A stretch of 64,000 nt of DNA from an uncultured Alphaproteobacteria bacterium. Lineage in GTDB: Bacteria; Pseudomonadota; Alphaproteobacteria; RF32; CAG-239. The notes under the pieces are model-generated. The model had not been told where the DNA came from. It searched no databases and saw only the letters and a program-made list of their open reading frames with translations. Positions 26,045 through 35,354 of the stretch are shown in pieces. The first letter of the stretch is position 1, and each line of letters opens with the position of its first letter. A program made the translations under genes and the position numbers. The stretch is taken from contig CALXUE010000009.1 in the NCBI GenBank assembly GCA_944391615.1, forward strand, positions 1 through 64,000, read 5' to 3'.

Positions 26045-27403
26045 ATGAAAAAAAGTTTTTTGAGCGCATTGTTAATTGCAACAGCCATAACAAGTAATGC
26101 CGGAGCAGAGACTATATTTGAAGCTATGGGAGCCGCTTATGAAAATAACCCGACGCTTCAAGCCCAGCGTGCATATTTGCGCTCAATAGATGAAAATGCC
26201 GCCATAGCGCGTTCAGGTTTTCGTCCGACAATTTCGTTAAACGGCACATATAACGAAACAAATTCAAATGATGATTTAAATATTAATAATGACGGGTCAA
26301 GTGGAACAACATTGTCGGCCAATGTGTCACAACCGATTTTTTCAGGCCTGTCAACGGTAAATACAGTCAAGTCAACGGATAGCGCCATCAGAGCCGAACA
26401 GAATAATTTGATGAATGTTGAGCAGGAAATATTGCTTGCAGCGTCAACAGCTTATTTTGATGTCGTGCAAAATAAAGCAATCGTTGAACTCCAAAAAAAT
26501 AACGAAAATTTGTTGAAAAAGAGATTGGATGAAACTTTAGAGCGCTTTAAGGTCGGTGAAGTGACCAGAACCGATGTCTCACAGGCTAAGGCAAGATATT
26601 CAAGTGCAAAGGCAGACAGAATTAGCTCCGAAGGAACATTGGAAGCCTCAATGGCAGAATATGCGCGTATTATCGGTAATGAGCCCAAGGATTTGACCGA
26701 ACCTGGAGATATTAACAAATATTTGCCGTCAGATTTTAGAGCAGCGTATATGTATGCCAAGGAACATAACTATTCCATTCAACAAGCCAAGCACAATCTC
26801 GATTCTAAAACATATAATGTATCAGCCCAAACCGGCGGCTTGTTTCCGGTTGTGAGCTTGGAAGGCGGTGTTTCAAAGGTTGATGCTAATCCGGCCGGAA
26901 TTTATGGAGAACACACGACAGATGATGTAGAGTGGGGTTTAAACGTAAATGTGCCATTGTATAACGGTGGTGAAACCAGAGCCAAGATTCGCCAAAGCAA
27001 ATATCAAAAATGGCAAGCCCAAGAACAAGTAATGGAAGCCGAGCGTCAATTGCGTTCTGATTTGAAATCTGCATGGGAGTATATGAGCACCAACAAGGCA
27101 AGAATATCATCCATCAAAGATCAGGTCAAAGCCAATGAAATAGCCTTGGACGGCGTCCAAAAAGAAGAAGCTTTGGGAAACAGAACAATTTTGGATGTGT
27201 TAAATGCATATCAAGAGTTGTTAAATTCAAATGTTGAAGAGGTCAAGGCCAGAAGGGATTACTATGTTTCATCCATGCAAATGTTAATGGCCATGGGCAA
27301 ATTAACAGCCAAAGATTTGGATTTGAAAGTCAATATTTATGATGCCAAAAAGTATTATAAAGATACCAGAGGCAAATGGTTATCCATCTCAGTTGATAAA
27401 TAA
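26045..27403 (+). CDS. tolC: TolC family outer-membrane efflux/secretion protein
   Basis: 452 aa. A signal peptide (to about NAGA, residue 21) precedes two TolC repeats rich in long helices, each with a short strand segment (LSANVSQPIFSG near 100; LNVNVPLYNGG near 300). It forms the trimeric channel for type I secretion or drug efflux. A GAGGTG ribosome site precedes the ATG. The order tolC-popZ-valS is common in alphaproteobacteria. Confidence 0.92.
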   Translation: MKKSFLSALLIATAITSNAGAETIFEAMGAAYENNPTLQAQRAYLRSIDENAAIARSGFRPTISLNGTYNETNSNDDLNINNDGSSGTTLSANVSQPIFSGLSTVNTVKSTDSAIRAEQNNLMNVEQEILLAASTAYFDVVQNKAIVELQKNNENLLKKRLDETLERFKVGEVTRTDVSQAKARYSSAKADRISSEGTLEASMAEYARIIGNEPKDLTEPGDINKYLPSDFRAAYMYAKEHNYSIQQAKHNLDSKTYNVSAQTGGLFPVVSLEGGVSKVDANPAGIYGEHTTDDVEWGLNVNVPLYNGGETRAKIRQSKYQKWQAQEQVMEAERQLRSDLKSAWEYMSTNKARISSIKDQVKANEIALDGVQKEEALGNRTILDVLNAYQELLNSNVEEVKARRDYYVSSMQMLMAMGKLTAKDLDLKVNIYDAKKYYKDTRGKWLSISVDK

Positions 27404-27438
27404 GATTAAGAAAACAACATAAATAGGGGTTAAGGATT

Positions 27439-28482
27439 ATGGATAAAGCAGAAAGTCAAGATAACAATATGTCGATGGAGGATATTCTTTCATCCATCAA
27501 AGGAATACTTTCAGAAAATGAAAAGCAGTCACCTGAGCAAACCGTACAAACTCAGGCACCGCAAGAAAAGCCTGAAGATAAAGTCTATGACTTGTCTGCA
27601 TCCATGATTGTAGAAGAACATCAGCCAACCCCAAAAACGCCGACAACTGAAATAAAAGATGCGGATTTTTCCATAGACGATTTACCGATGCCGTCAGCGG
27701 ATAAACCTGAAGATACGGCAGAGCTGCCAGAATTCAAGCTGGATTCTCCGCATACGGAGATAGATGTGGATTCGGAACCGATATTTGATGCGGAAGAAGA
27801 TTCACGTCATTTGGATGAAATATCAGCCTTAACGCCCAAACAGCCAGAAGATTCGGAGGAAAATTCTATTTCGGATGAAGCTTTAGATGAATTAATTCAT
27901 TCAATAGATGAAAATAATAGTGATGAAATTTTAGAAAAAGAATTGCCGAGCAAAGAACCCGCGTCGGTAGATGAAATTTTATCACAAATAGATAATGAAG
28001 GCACAATACAGCCGCAAGAGGTTAAACCAGAAGAAAATACTCAAACAGAAAAAGGAGCGGTTGCAACAAAAGAAGACAATATAGAAGAACCTAAATCTGA
28101 AGAAAAGGCAGAGCCCTCTGCAGAAAAAACGGAGCCCAAAGCCGAGAAACAAGCCGATGTACCGGATGAAATCATTGATAACTTTGCCGCAATGTTTAAT
28201 TCAAACAACGGCGGAGCAGGTGCAGTTGCGCCGATAGATTCCGGCAAAAAAATCGGTGATGGCGCACAAACGGTTGAAGACTTGATAAAAGCCGTGTTAA
28301 GAGAGAGCTTAAAACCAAGCATAGAGGATGCGCTGACAAAAATAGATGAGAATATGTTAGCCGAAGCAAGAGCCGCCGTTGAGGTAGAGGCCAAAGTTTG
28401 GGTTGATAAAAATTTAACAAGAGTCGTTGAAGAAGTAGTCAGAGAAGAAGTTAGACGAGTTATGGCAAAGGTTGGTTCATAG
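27439..28482 (+). CDS. popZ: PopZ-like polar organising protein (DUF2497)
   Basis: 347 aa. The N-terminal helix MSMEDILSSIKGILSENE and the C-terminal helices (TVEDLIKAVLRESLKP, then VWVDKNLTRVVEEVVREEV) are the two conserved ends of DUF2497/PopZ. The ~230-residue middle is acidic and Pro-rich, low in complexity, and longer than in Caulobacter PopZ. PopZ forms a cytoplasmic polar matrix that tethers ParB and cell-cycle regulators. It is followed by a terminator before valS. Confidence 0.88.
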   Translation: MDKAESQDNNMSMEDILSSIKGILSENEKQSPEQTVQTQAPQEKPEDKVYDLSASMIVEEHQPTPKTPTTEIKDADFSIDDLPMPSADKPEDTAELPEFKLDSPHTEIDVDSEPIFDAEEDSRHLDEISALTPKQPEDSEENSISDEALDELIHSIDENNSDEILEKELPSKEPASVDEILSQIDNEGTIQPQEVKPEENTQTEKGAVATKEDNIEEPKSEEKAEPSAEKTEPKAEKQADVPDEIIDNFAAMFNSNNGGAGAVAPIDSGKKIGDGAQTVEDLIKAVLRESLKPSIEDALTKIDENMLAEARAAVEVEAKVWVDKNLTRVVEEVVREEVRRVMAKVGS

Positions 28483-28506
28483 GCGCAAGCTGAATCGACC
28501 TTAATC

Positions 28507-28546
28507 AAAAATGCTCTCAAAGAAGACAATTGGGAGCATTTTTTTA
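28507..28546 (+). terminator. tolC-popZ terminator
   Basis: ATGCTCTCA pairs with TGGGAGCAT (one G-U) over an 11-nt loop and is followed by seven T. Confidence 0.8.
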
Positions 28547-28603
28547 GTTTACATCTCCAATAAAAGATGTTAAAAAAATGTAAATTTTTGAAAAATTGTG
28601 AAA

Positions 28604-31252
28604 ATGGATAAAACAATGTTAGAGAAAAATTATAATCCAAAAGAATTTGAAGAAAAAATATATCAAGACTGGGAAACCAGTGGAGATTTTAAGCCGGATA
28701 TGCGTTCGGATAAGGATGCTTTTTCAATTGTGATACCGCCGCCGAATGTGACGGGCATTTTACATATGGGACACGCACTGGACGACACACTGCAAGATAT
28801 TTTGATAAGATATAATCGAATGCTTGGCAAAAAAGTTTTGTGGCAACCGGGTACGGACCATGCCGGCATAGCAACCCAAATGGTAGTTGAAAGAAACTTG
28901 GCCAAAGAGGGCATAAGCAAACACGATTTGGGGCGAGAAAAATTTATTGAAACAGTCTGGAAGTGGAAAGCCCAGTCCGGTGGAACAATCACCAAGCAGT
29001 TGAGAAGATTAGGCGCGTCATGCGATTGGTCAAGAGAGCGCTTTACGATGGACGAGGGATTAAGCCGCGCCGTCAGAAAGATATTTGTAAGTTTGTATAA
29101 AGACGGATTGATATACAAAGCCAAAAAGCTAGTCAACTGGGATACCAAGTTAGGCACGGCAGTTTCGGATTTGGAAGTTGTCCAAAAAGAGGCCAACGGC
29201 AAAATGTATTATTATAAATACCCGATAGAAGGAGAAACAGGGGAATATGTTCATATTGCCACCACCCGTCCGGAAACAATGTTTGGTGATACAGCCGTAG
29301 CCATTTCAAAAGACAATGAAAAATTAAAACACTTGATTGGTAAAAATTGTATTATCCCGATAATTAATAAAGTTATACCGATTATTGCCGATGAGCATGC
29401 CGATCCTGAAAAAGGAACAGGGGCTGTTAAGATAACGCCGGCACATGACTTTAACGACTTTGAAGTCGGAAAACGCCACAATCTTCCGCTGGTAAATATT
29501 TTGAATAAAGACGGTACATTGAACGAAAATACACCGTTTAATGGGTTGAACACGCAGGAGGCCAGAAAGAAAACCATAGAAAAATTGACCGAATTGGGGC
29601 TCATGGACAAGATAGAGGATCACCCGATGGTTATTCCTTATGGCGACCGTTCCGGCGTGGTGATAGAGCCTTTGATGACGGATCAGTGGTTTGTGGACGC
29701 TCCGACATTAGCCAAAGAGGCAATTAGAGTGGTTGAAGACGGCGAAATGGAGTTTGTTCCAAAGTCTTATGAAAAGACATACTTTGAGTGGATGAGAAAC
29801 ATTCAGCCGTGGTGTATTTCCCGTCAGTTGTGGTGGGGACACCAAATGCCGATATGGTACGGTCCGGATGGGCATATTTTCTGTGAAGAGGACGAAGAAA
29901 CAGCCCAAAAAGCCGCGGATGAGTTTTATGGCAAGAGAGAAGAGCTCACCCGAGAGACAGATGTATTGGATACATGGTTTTCATCAGGAATATGGGCTTT
30001 TTCAACATTAGGTTGGCCGGATAAGAGCGAATATTTAGACACATTTTACCCGACATCTGTTTTGGTAACAGGCTTTGACATCATCTTTTTCTGGGTAGCA
30101 AGAATGATGATGATGAGTATGTATAAGATGAAGCAAGTTCCGTTCAGAAAATGCTATATTCATGGTTTGGTAAGGGACGAACAAGGCCGCAAAATGTCCA
30201 AATCAAAGGGCAACACGGTGGACCCGATGGAAACCATTGAAAAATATGGAGCGGATGCATTGCGCTTTTTCATGGCGGCAATGGAAACTCAAGGCCGAGA
30301 CATTAATTTGAGTGAGGCACGCATAGCCGGCTACCGCAATTTTGCAACAAAATTGTGGAATGCAGCGCGTTTTGGGCAGATGAACGAATGTGTAATGCAA
30401 AATGGATATTCTGCAGACAAAGTCGAGTTGGCGGTTAATAAATGGATTATCGCCAAAGCGCAAGAAGCCACCCAAGAAGTGACCCAAAATTTGAATGATT
30501 TTCGTTTTTCGGATGCGGCCAATGCGGTTTACCAGTTTGTCTGGGGTTCTTTCTGCGATTGGTATATCGAGATGATAAAGCCGATTCTCTATGGAGAGAA
30601 CGAAAAGGATAAGTCCGAAACCAGAAGCACATTTGCATGGGTTTTGGATAGAATATTGGTAATTTTGCATCCGTTTATGCCTTTTATTACGACCGAATTG
30701 TGGAACAATACGGCGCAAAGGTCAGTCAAACTGATTCATGCCCCGTGGCCTAAGGATGAAAGCATTGATGTTGAGGCAATGAATGACATTGACTGGGCGG
30801 TTGAATTGATTAGCAATATCCGTTCATTAAGGGCTGAGATGAATATACCGGCAGGTGCTAAACCGATAGTTTATCTGAAAGATGCCAACGCAGAAAGTAT
30901 CAAGCACATCGAACAGTTTAATCCGATAATCTGCACATTGGCAAGATTGGAAAAATTATCCGCCTATGATGGCGATATAACACCGGATATGGTTCAAAGC
31001 GTGTTCAGAGAAAGCACAATGCTGATGCCGTTAAAGGGTGTGGTTGATTTTGCAGCGGAAAAAGAGCGTTTAAACAAAGAGCTTGCAAACGTGAATAAGT
31101 TTTTGGAAGGCTATAAGAAAAAATTGAGCAATCCAAGCTTTGTTGAACGTGCGCCGGCGGCCGTTGTGGCAGAAGAAAGAAGACGCCAAAGCGAGGCCGA
31201 AGCCAACAAAGCCAAATTAGAGGCAGCCTTGGAACGCATCGCAAATTTCTAG
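28604..31252 (+). CDS. valS: Valyl-tRNA synthetase
   Basis: 882 aa from the ATG at 28604. The HIGH-type motif in PNVTGILHMGHA, the editing domain, KMSKSKGN near residue 530 and the C-terminal coiled-coil arm (from about 815) are present. GTG at 28598 and ATG at 28616 are alternative starts; no strong ribosome site distinguishes them. Confidence 0.96.
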   Translation: MDKTMLEKNYNPKEFEEKIYQDWETSGDFKPDMRSDKDAFSIVIPPPNVTGILHMGHALDDTLQDILIRYNRMLGKKVLWQPGTDHAGIATQMVVERNLAKEGISKHDLGREKFIETVWKWKAQSGGTITKQLRRLGASCDWSRERFTMDEGLSRAVRKIFVSLYKDGLIYKAKKLVNWDTKLGTAVSDLEVVQKEANGKMYYYKYPIEGETGEYVHIATTRPETMFGDTAVAISKDNEKLKHLIGKNCIIPIINKVIPIIADEHADPEKGTGAVKITPAHDFNDFEVGKRHNLPLVNILNKDGTLNENTPFNGLNTQEARKKTIEKLTELGLMDKIEDHPMVIPYGDRSGVVIEPLMTDQWFVDAPTLAKEAIRVVEDGEMEFVPKSYEKTYFEWMRNIQPWCISRQLWWGHQMPIWYGPDGHIFCEEDEETAQKAADEFYGKREELTRETDVLDTWFSSGIWAFSTLGWPDKSEYLDTFYPTSVLVTGFDIIFFWVARMMMMSMYKMKQVPFRKCYIHGLVRDEQGRKMSKSKGNTVDPMETIEKYGADALRFFMAAMETQGRDINLSEARIAGYRNFATKLWNAARFGQMNECVMQNGYSADKVELAVNKWIIAKAQEATQEVTQNLNDFRFSDAANAVYQFVWGSFCDWYIEMIKPILYGENEKDKSETRSTFAWVLDRILVILHPFMPFITTELWNNTAQRSVKLIHAPWPKDESIDVEAMNDIDWAVELISNIRSLRAEMNIPAGAKPIVYLKDANAESIKHIEQFNPIICTLARLEKLSAYDGDITPDMVQSVFRESTMLMPLKGVVDFAAEKERLNKELANVNKFLEGYKKKLSNPSFVERAPAAVVAEERRRQSEAEANKAKLEAALERIANF

Positions 31253-31270
31253 AGCTAAAAAAATAAAAAG

Positions 31271-31307
31271 AAAAAAATCCTCAAGAAAAACTTGAGGATT
31301 TTTTTAG
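31271..31307 (+). terminator. valS terminator
   Basis: AAAATCCTCAAG-AAAAA-CTTGAGGATTTT, a 12-bp stem followed by further T. Confidence 0.92.
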
Positions 31308-31400
31308 ATGATGGGTGCGGATAAGTGAAATGAAGATGTTTATTATTATAATAAAAAGAGTATACTCCAAACAGAAGGGAAGTAGGAAAAAACAAAAAGA

Positions 31401-32564
31401 ATGAATAAATTTTGGGGAATAAGCATTTTAATCGGAATAACAGCCTTCTTTGGCAAAGCGGCAGCCAAAGAAGAAAAGGCCGTATTATATGCCCCGCAAG
31501 TTTATCAGGAAGAAGAAACGTTAGCTTCCGCCAAATACATAGATGAAAACAATCTAAACTTTGATGATTTAACTTTTGAAGAAGATTCGCCTTCGACAGC
31601 AGTTCCACCTCCGGCCAAAGATGTTAAACGTCAGGCAGATATGCCGACACCCTTGCCGGAAGAAACGCCCAAGCAAAACATTCCGGAGCGCCCATTAGAG
31701 CAAAGCAATATACCAATCACCATGAAGTCAGAAAGCTTAACGGACGTATTGCAGCAAAAAGAAAATTCGCAAGCAGAAACAACAACAGAAGAAAACAAAA
31801 GTTCAGAAACACAAGAACAAGCCACCAAACCGGAAAAAAGAGCCAATTGGTCCCAAAACATAAAGGAAACCCTAAAAGACATTGGCAGTAGCATAGGTGG
31901 GGGGCAGGATTCCACCAGTGTTCTTGAAAATTTGGTTGATGATCCCAAAAATGCGCAAGCACGGTCGAATGCGGCTGTTTTTGATATATCAGGCGTTATG
32001 CTGAGAATGGATAAAACGCAAGTGGAAGAAAATATGAAAAAGAGGGGCTATCAAAAAGTAAAAGACAAATACGATATCCCGAATTTTATCCGTTGGCGTA
32101 ATGAGGAGACATGCCGCAACAGCGGAGTTATAGGCTATGAAAGGCTTCAAAACTGTGTGGTGGAAATGGCCAAAAAAAATAATTACCAGTATTTGTCCAC
32201 GAGCCAATACGCCAAATATAAAACCAAAGAAGAAATTATAGTAAGATATACCAGTAATTTTAGCGGCAACAAGGTTTATAAAATAAGTTATAAGAGTATG
32301 GCCGCTCAAGATTATGGCACCAGCCCCAAAGCTACCTATTTGAGAAACATCAAGATATATGACTTTTGGAAACAGGTGAATCGCAAATATGGCGTACCGG
32401 ATAACAAAGATGATGCCACCTGGGGACTAGGCAATCAAAAGCCTTACTTGCAGGCCGCCACAGGGATGTTGGTTTTGGAAGACCCAATGTTACGGGAGCT
32501 TGACTTTGCCCGCATGGCCCAAGAAGACCAAAAATTTATGAACACGGGAATATATAGTTTTTAG
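31401..32564 (+). CDS. Exported protein of unknown function in a signalling operon
   Basis: 387 aa. A signal peptide (about 1-22) is followed by a ~160-residue Glu/Pro/Gln-rich disordered stretch, then a folded C-terminal domain (about 195-387) with two conserved-looking Cys (RNEETCRN and RLQNC) and YNG-poor, Tyr/Lys-rich strands. Not recognised. It sits 9 bp upstream of the chpT gene and is probably co-transcribed, so an envelope role linked to motility or the cell cycle is possible. Confidence 0.7.
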   Translation: MNKFWGISILIGITAFFGKAAAKEEKAVLYAPQVYQEEETLASAKYIDENNLNFDDLTFEEDSPSTAVPPPAKDVKRQADMPTPLPEETPKQNIPERPLEQSNIPITMKSESLTDVLQQKENSQAETTTEENKSSETQEQATKPEKRANWSQNIKETLKDIGSSIGGGQDSTSVLENLVDDPKNAQARSNAAVFDISGVMLRMDKTQVEENMKKRGYQKVKDKYDIPNFIRWRNEETCRNSGVIGYERLQNCVVEMAKKNNYQYLSTSQYAKYKTKEEIIVRYTSNFSGNKVYKISYKSMAAQDYGTSPKATYLRNIKIYDFWKQVNRKYGVPDNKDDATWGLGNQKPYLQAATGMLVLEDPMLRELDFARMAQEDQKFMNTGIYSF

Positions 32565-32573
32565 GAAAGCAAA

Positions 32574-33179
32574 ATGGAAGCAACACAATTAAGCGCAATA
32601 ATCAGCACCAGAATGAGCCACGACTTAATCGGCAACATTGGAGCCGTCTGCAATGCGGTTGAGTTAATGGAAGAAGGTGACACGGATTTTATGTCAGATA
32701 TCAGCAACATACTCAAAGTAAGTTCGCGAGTGTTAAGCAGCCGGCTCAAGTTTTTCCGAATGGCATTTGGATTAGATAACAGTAATTTAACGGATGCAGA
32801 AACAGTTATTAAAACCAGTGAAGAATATATTAAAACATTGGGCAATCCGGACAACAACGGCATAAGCATAAAGTTAAAATTAGCCGATATAACAATGTCG
32901 CGCATAGCGATGTTGACACTCATGGCTTTAACGGATACGATAGTAAAAGGAGGAGTTATAGAGATAGAGGCGGCTGCGGGCTGTGTTGCAGGAGAGGTAA
33001 CATCACCAGCCAAATTATCGCAAGAAAAATATGAAAAGATGAAAGAAATAGAAGAAGGAAATTATCCAGAAAATTTAGCGTTATATGCGCCGATAATAGC
33101 CTTGAAGGCCTATGCCGAAAGTCAACACAAAACAATATCAGTAAAAGCAACGAGCGGAATAGCAATCATCGTCAGATAG
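32574..33179 (+). CDS. chpT: Histidine phosphotransferase, ChpT-like
   Basis: 201 aa. The phosphorylatable His sits in STRMSHDLIGNIGAVCNAVEL (about residue 16), matching ChpT proteins; the rest forms a degenerate GHKL-like domain. ChpT relays phosphate from CckA to CtrA and CpdR in alphaproteobacteria. It is the second gene of a four-gene operon with a receiver and CheR, so in this organism it may also feed motility. Confidence 0.8.
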   Translation: MEATQLSAIISTRMSHDLIGNIGAVCNAVELMEEGDTDFMSDISNILKVSSRVLSSRLKFFRMAFGLDNSNLTDAETVIKTSEEYIKTLGNPDNNGISIKLKLADITMSRIAMLTLMALTDTIVKGGVIEIEAAAGCVAGEVTSPAKLSQEKYEKMKEIEEGNYPENLALYAPIIALKAYAESQHKTISVKATSGIAIIVR

Positions 33180-33190
33180 GGGAAAAGATC

Positions 33191-33556
33191 ATGAGAAAAT
33201 GTATAATAGCAGATCCATCACCGATAATAAGATTGTTGCTGACCAAAATAATGGAAAATCTGCAGTATGAAATCCATGAGGCAGAAGACGGAGAAGAGGT
33301 CGTAGAATTATGTGAGCGTCTGGAACCCGATTTAATTTTAATGGATACGAAACTTCCGATATTAGATGGTCTGGATGCGATGTATAAGATAAGAGATATG
33401 TTAAAGATAAGCCAGCCGCGCATAATATTTTGCTCAGGAATGACGGATGTTGATCATATCAAAGAGGCCTTAGACGGAGAAGCAGATGATTATATCATGA
33501 AACCGTTTGATGAAGAAATCATCATATCCAAGCTTGAAATATTAGATTTGGTGTAG
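33191..33556 (+). CDS. Single-domain response regulator (CheY/DivK type)
   Basis: 121 aa, receiver domain only. The acidic pocket (AD near 8), the phospho-Asp in LILMDTKLP (about 52), the conserved Ser/Thr (FCSGMT, about 83) and Lys (MKPFD, about 105) are present. TKLP replaces the usual MxMP after the Asp. It lies between chpT and cheR, so it could be a motility CheY or a cell-cycle receiver; the sequence alone does not decide. Confidence 0.88.
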   Translation: MRKCIIADPSPIIRLLLTKIMENLQYEIHEAEDGEEVVELCERLEPDLILMDTKLPILDGLDAMYKIRDMLKISQPRIIFCSGMTDVDHIKEALDGEADDYIMKPFDEEIIISKLEILDLV

Positions 33557-33565
33557 GAGAGAAGA

Positions 33566-34525
33566 ATGAGAAAAGATGATTTTGACTTTCTGATTGAATT
33601 ACTGAAAAAGAATGTCGGCTGGAATCTGGGCGAGGATAAATACTTTATCATAGACCGCAAGATGTATAATTTTGTGAGAGAGAAGAATTATGCCTCAGTA
33701 GAAGATTTAATAACGGAATTACATTTAGGGCAAAAGACATTGCTTTGGCAGGTTATAGAGGCTTTAGCCCTATCGGATACGAGCTTTTATAGAGATTATA
33801 AAGTTTTTACAGGTTTCGAAGATAGGATATTGCCGCATTTAAGAGAAGCCAACAGAGATGTAAAGAAATTGCGGATATGGAGTTTGGGCTGTTCATCAGG
33901 GCAAGAGACCTATTCCATAGCCATATCAGTCAAGAACAGAATGTTTGCGGCCTCAGACTGGGACATAAAGATAATCGGCACAGATTTATCAACCGCATCA
34001 ATCAGCAAAGCGCAAAGAGGCGTTTATAATAACTTTGAAATACAAATGGGTTTAAATGCGCGTACGATAATAGAAAATTTTCATCAAGACGGAGATGTAT
34101 GGCAAGTTAATAATGACATAAAAAAGCTGATAGAGTTTCGTCGCCACAATCTGTTGGATGATGTTACGTTTTATGACCCGTTTGATGTTGTGTTTTGCCG
34201 CAATGTATTGAGATTTTTCACTCCGGAAAAGCAGGAGGAAGCCATAGCAAGAATACACAAGAACCAAATTCCGGGAGGTTTTTTGTATTTAGGTTTAGGA
34301 GAAAGCATACAAGGCATAGAAAAATATTATAATCAACTGAAGGGAATGAAGTGCCTGTATCAAGCAAAAGTATTGAGCAAAGAAGAGCTAGAGCCCAAGG
34401 CGCAAGAGACGACGCAAGAAAAGCCGCAGGTAGTAGAAGCACCGAGCCTGCCTAAGTTTGTGCGCCCTGAAGGACTAACCCCATTAAGTTCCGGCCCCAT
34501 CCATAAGGTAACATTTGATAAATAA
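33566..34525 (+). CDS. cheR: CheR-type protein-glutamate methyltransferase
   Basis: 319 aa. The CheR N-terminal helical domain (about 1-75), then the SAM-binding fold with LGCSSGQETYSIAI near 108, IGTDLS near 140 and DVVFCRNVLRFF near 212. A Pro/Glu-rich tail (about 268-319) extends beyond typical CheR and ends in GPIHKVTFDK. It methylates chemoreceptor glutamates. No cheA, cheB or receptor gene is in the window. Confidence 0.92.
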   Translation: MRKDDFDFLIELLKKNVGWNLGEDKYFIIDRKMYNFVREKNYASVEDLITELHLGQKTLLWQVIEALALSDTSFYRDYKVFTGFEDRILPHLREANRDVKKLRIWSLGCSSGQETYSIAISVKNRMFAASDWDIKIIGTDLSTASISKAQRGVYNNFEIQMGLNARTIIENFHQDGDVWQVNNDIKKLIEFRRHNLLDDVTFYDPFDVVFCRNVLRFFTPEKQEEAIARIHKNQIPGGFLYLGLGESIQGIEKYYNQLKGMKCLYQAKVLSKEELEPKAQETTQEKPQVVEAPSLPKFVRPEGLTPLSSGPIHKVTFDK

Positions 34526-34565
34526 AAAATATATAAAAATAGATTAGAAAAAAATTATATATATA

Positions 34566-34790
34566 TCAAAGATATTCAAAATACCGATCATCATACATAC
34601 AAACTTTGTTTGGACCTTTGCCTTCAGGGCAAGAGGTTAAGGTATAGCCTTCTTTGATGCAATCTTCAGGGCCTTTTTCATCAAACTCATCTGTTGGTCC
34701 GGCACCACCCCCAGGGGTGTCGTCACTCCAGCCAAATTCATTACCCAAGCAATCACCGGTGTCCATAATCCAGCAAAATCTGTAAATAAA
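34566..34790 (-). pseudogene. Decayed remnant of the Cys-rich family
   Basis: The frame from CWIMDTGDC to CMYDDRYFEYL matches residues ~73-140 of the complete family members (CWIMDTGDC, Gly/Pro linker, EFDEKGPEDCIKEGY, SCPEGKG). Upstream, the signal peptide, conserved N-terminal segment and promoter are missing, and a TAA occurs in frame 9 codons before CW. The C-terminal ~150 residues are also lost. It is a leftover of a fourth copy. Confidence 0.8.
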
Positions 34791-34827
34791 ATTTTATGAA
34801 ATAAACAAGCCTGAAAAAGAGAGCGTG

Positions 34828-34858
34828 AAAAAAAAAACCGCCATAAACGGCGGCAAGT
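34828..34858 (-). terminator. Terminator of the lipoprotein gene
   Basis: CCGCC-GTTTAT-GGCGG on the minus strand followed by a run of T. Confidence 0.85.
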
Positions 34859-34871
34859 CAAAGCAGAAAAA

Positions 34872-35336
34872 CTAAATTTCTTCGCGGCTGAACGGCTCAT
34901 TCTGTAACTTTCGTTGTGGCTTATAAATATAGATGTTTGTCGTGGTCGGAATATCATACTGCCGGTTCCAATATCCGCGGCGTTCCATACATTCACGATA
35001 ATCACTTGGGTCAATATTAGCGTCATCACGCAAAGAATTAACAATAATGGGCTGCGCCCCCGGATAGGGAATATAAGAAGCCCAAATACCCTTTTCACTA
35101 TGCCAGTCAGCGCGAATATCTAGCTTAACCTCTTCAGAATAAAACCAATTTTCAATATCCGGAATAAGCGTAAAATATTCAGCTTTACGTAAACATTCGG
35201 AGTGGTCGCGCGCAAATTTTTCCACTCCTGTATTCTCTCTTTCCCAATGAAAAATAACCTGTCCATGCCCTTGGGTTAGCCAAGAACAACCACCCAGAAC
35301 CAAAAGGGCCAAAGACAAGAAAGAGAGTTTTTTCAT
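34872..35336 (-). CDS. Lipoprotein of unknown function
   Basis: 154 aa with a lipobox LGGC at residues 14-17, so membrane-anchored. The mature part holds two Cys (SECLRK and RECMERR), each in a short helix near an Asp/Arg-rich patch, and ends in a Tyr/Arg-rich tail. The spacing suggests a single disulfide. No family is recognised. Confidence 0.75.
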   Translation of the reverse strand: MKKLSFLSLALLVLGGCSWLTQGHGQVIFHWERENTGVEKFARDHSECLRKAEYFTLIPDIENWFYSEEVKLDIRADWHSEKGIWASYIPYPGAQPIIVNSLRDDANIDPSDYRECMERRGYWNRQYDIPTTTNIYIYKPQRKLQNEPFSREEI

Positions 35337-35354
35337 GACAGCCTCATAAAATTA

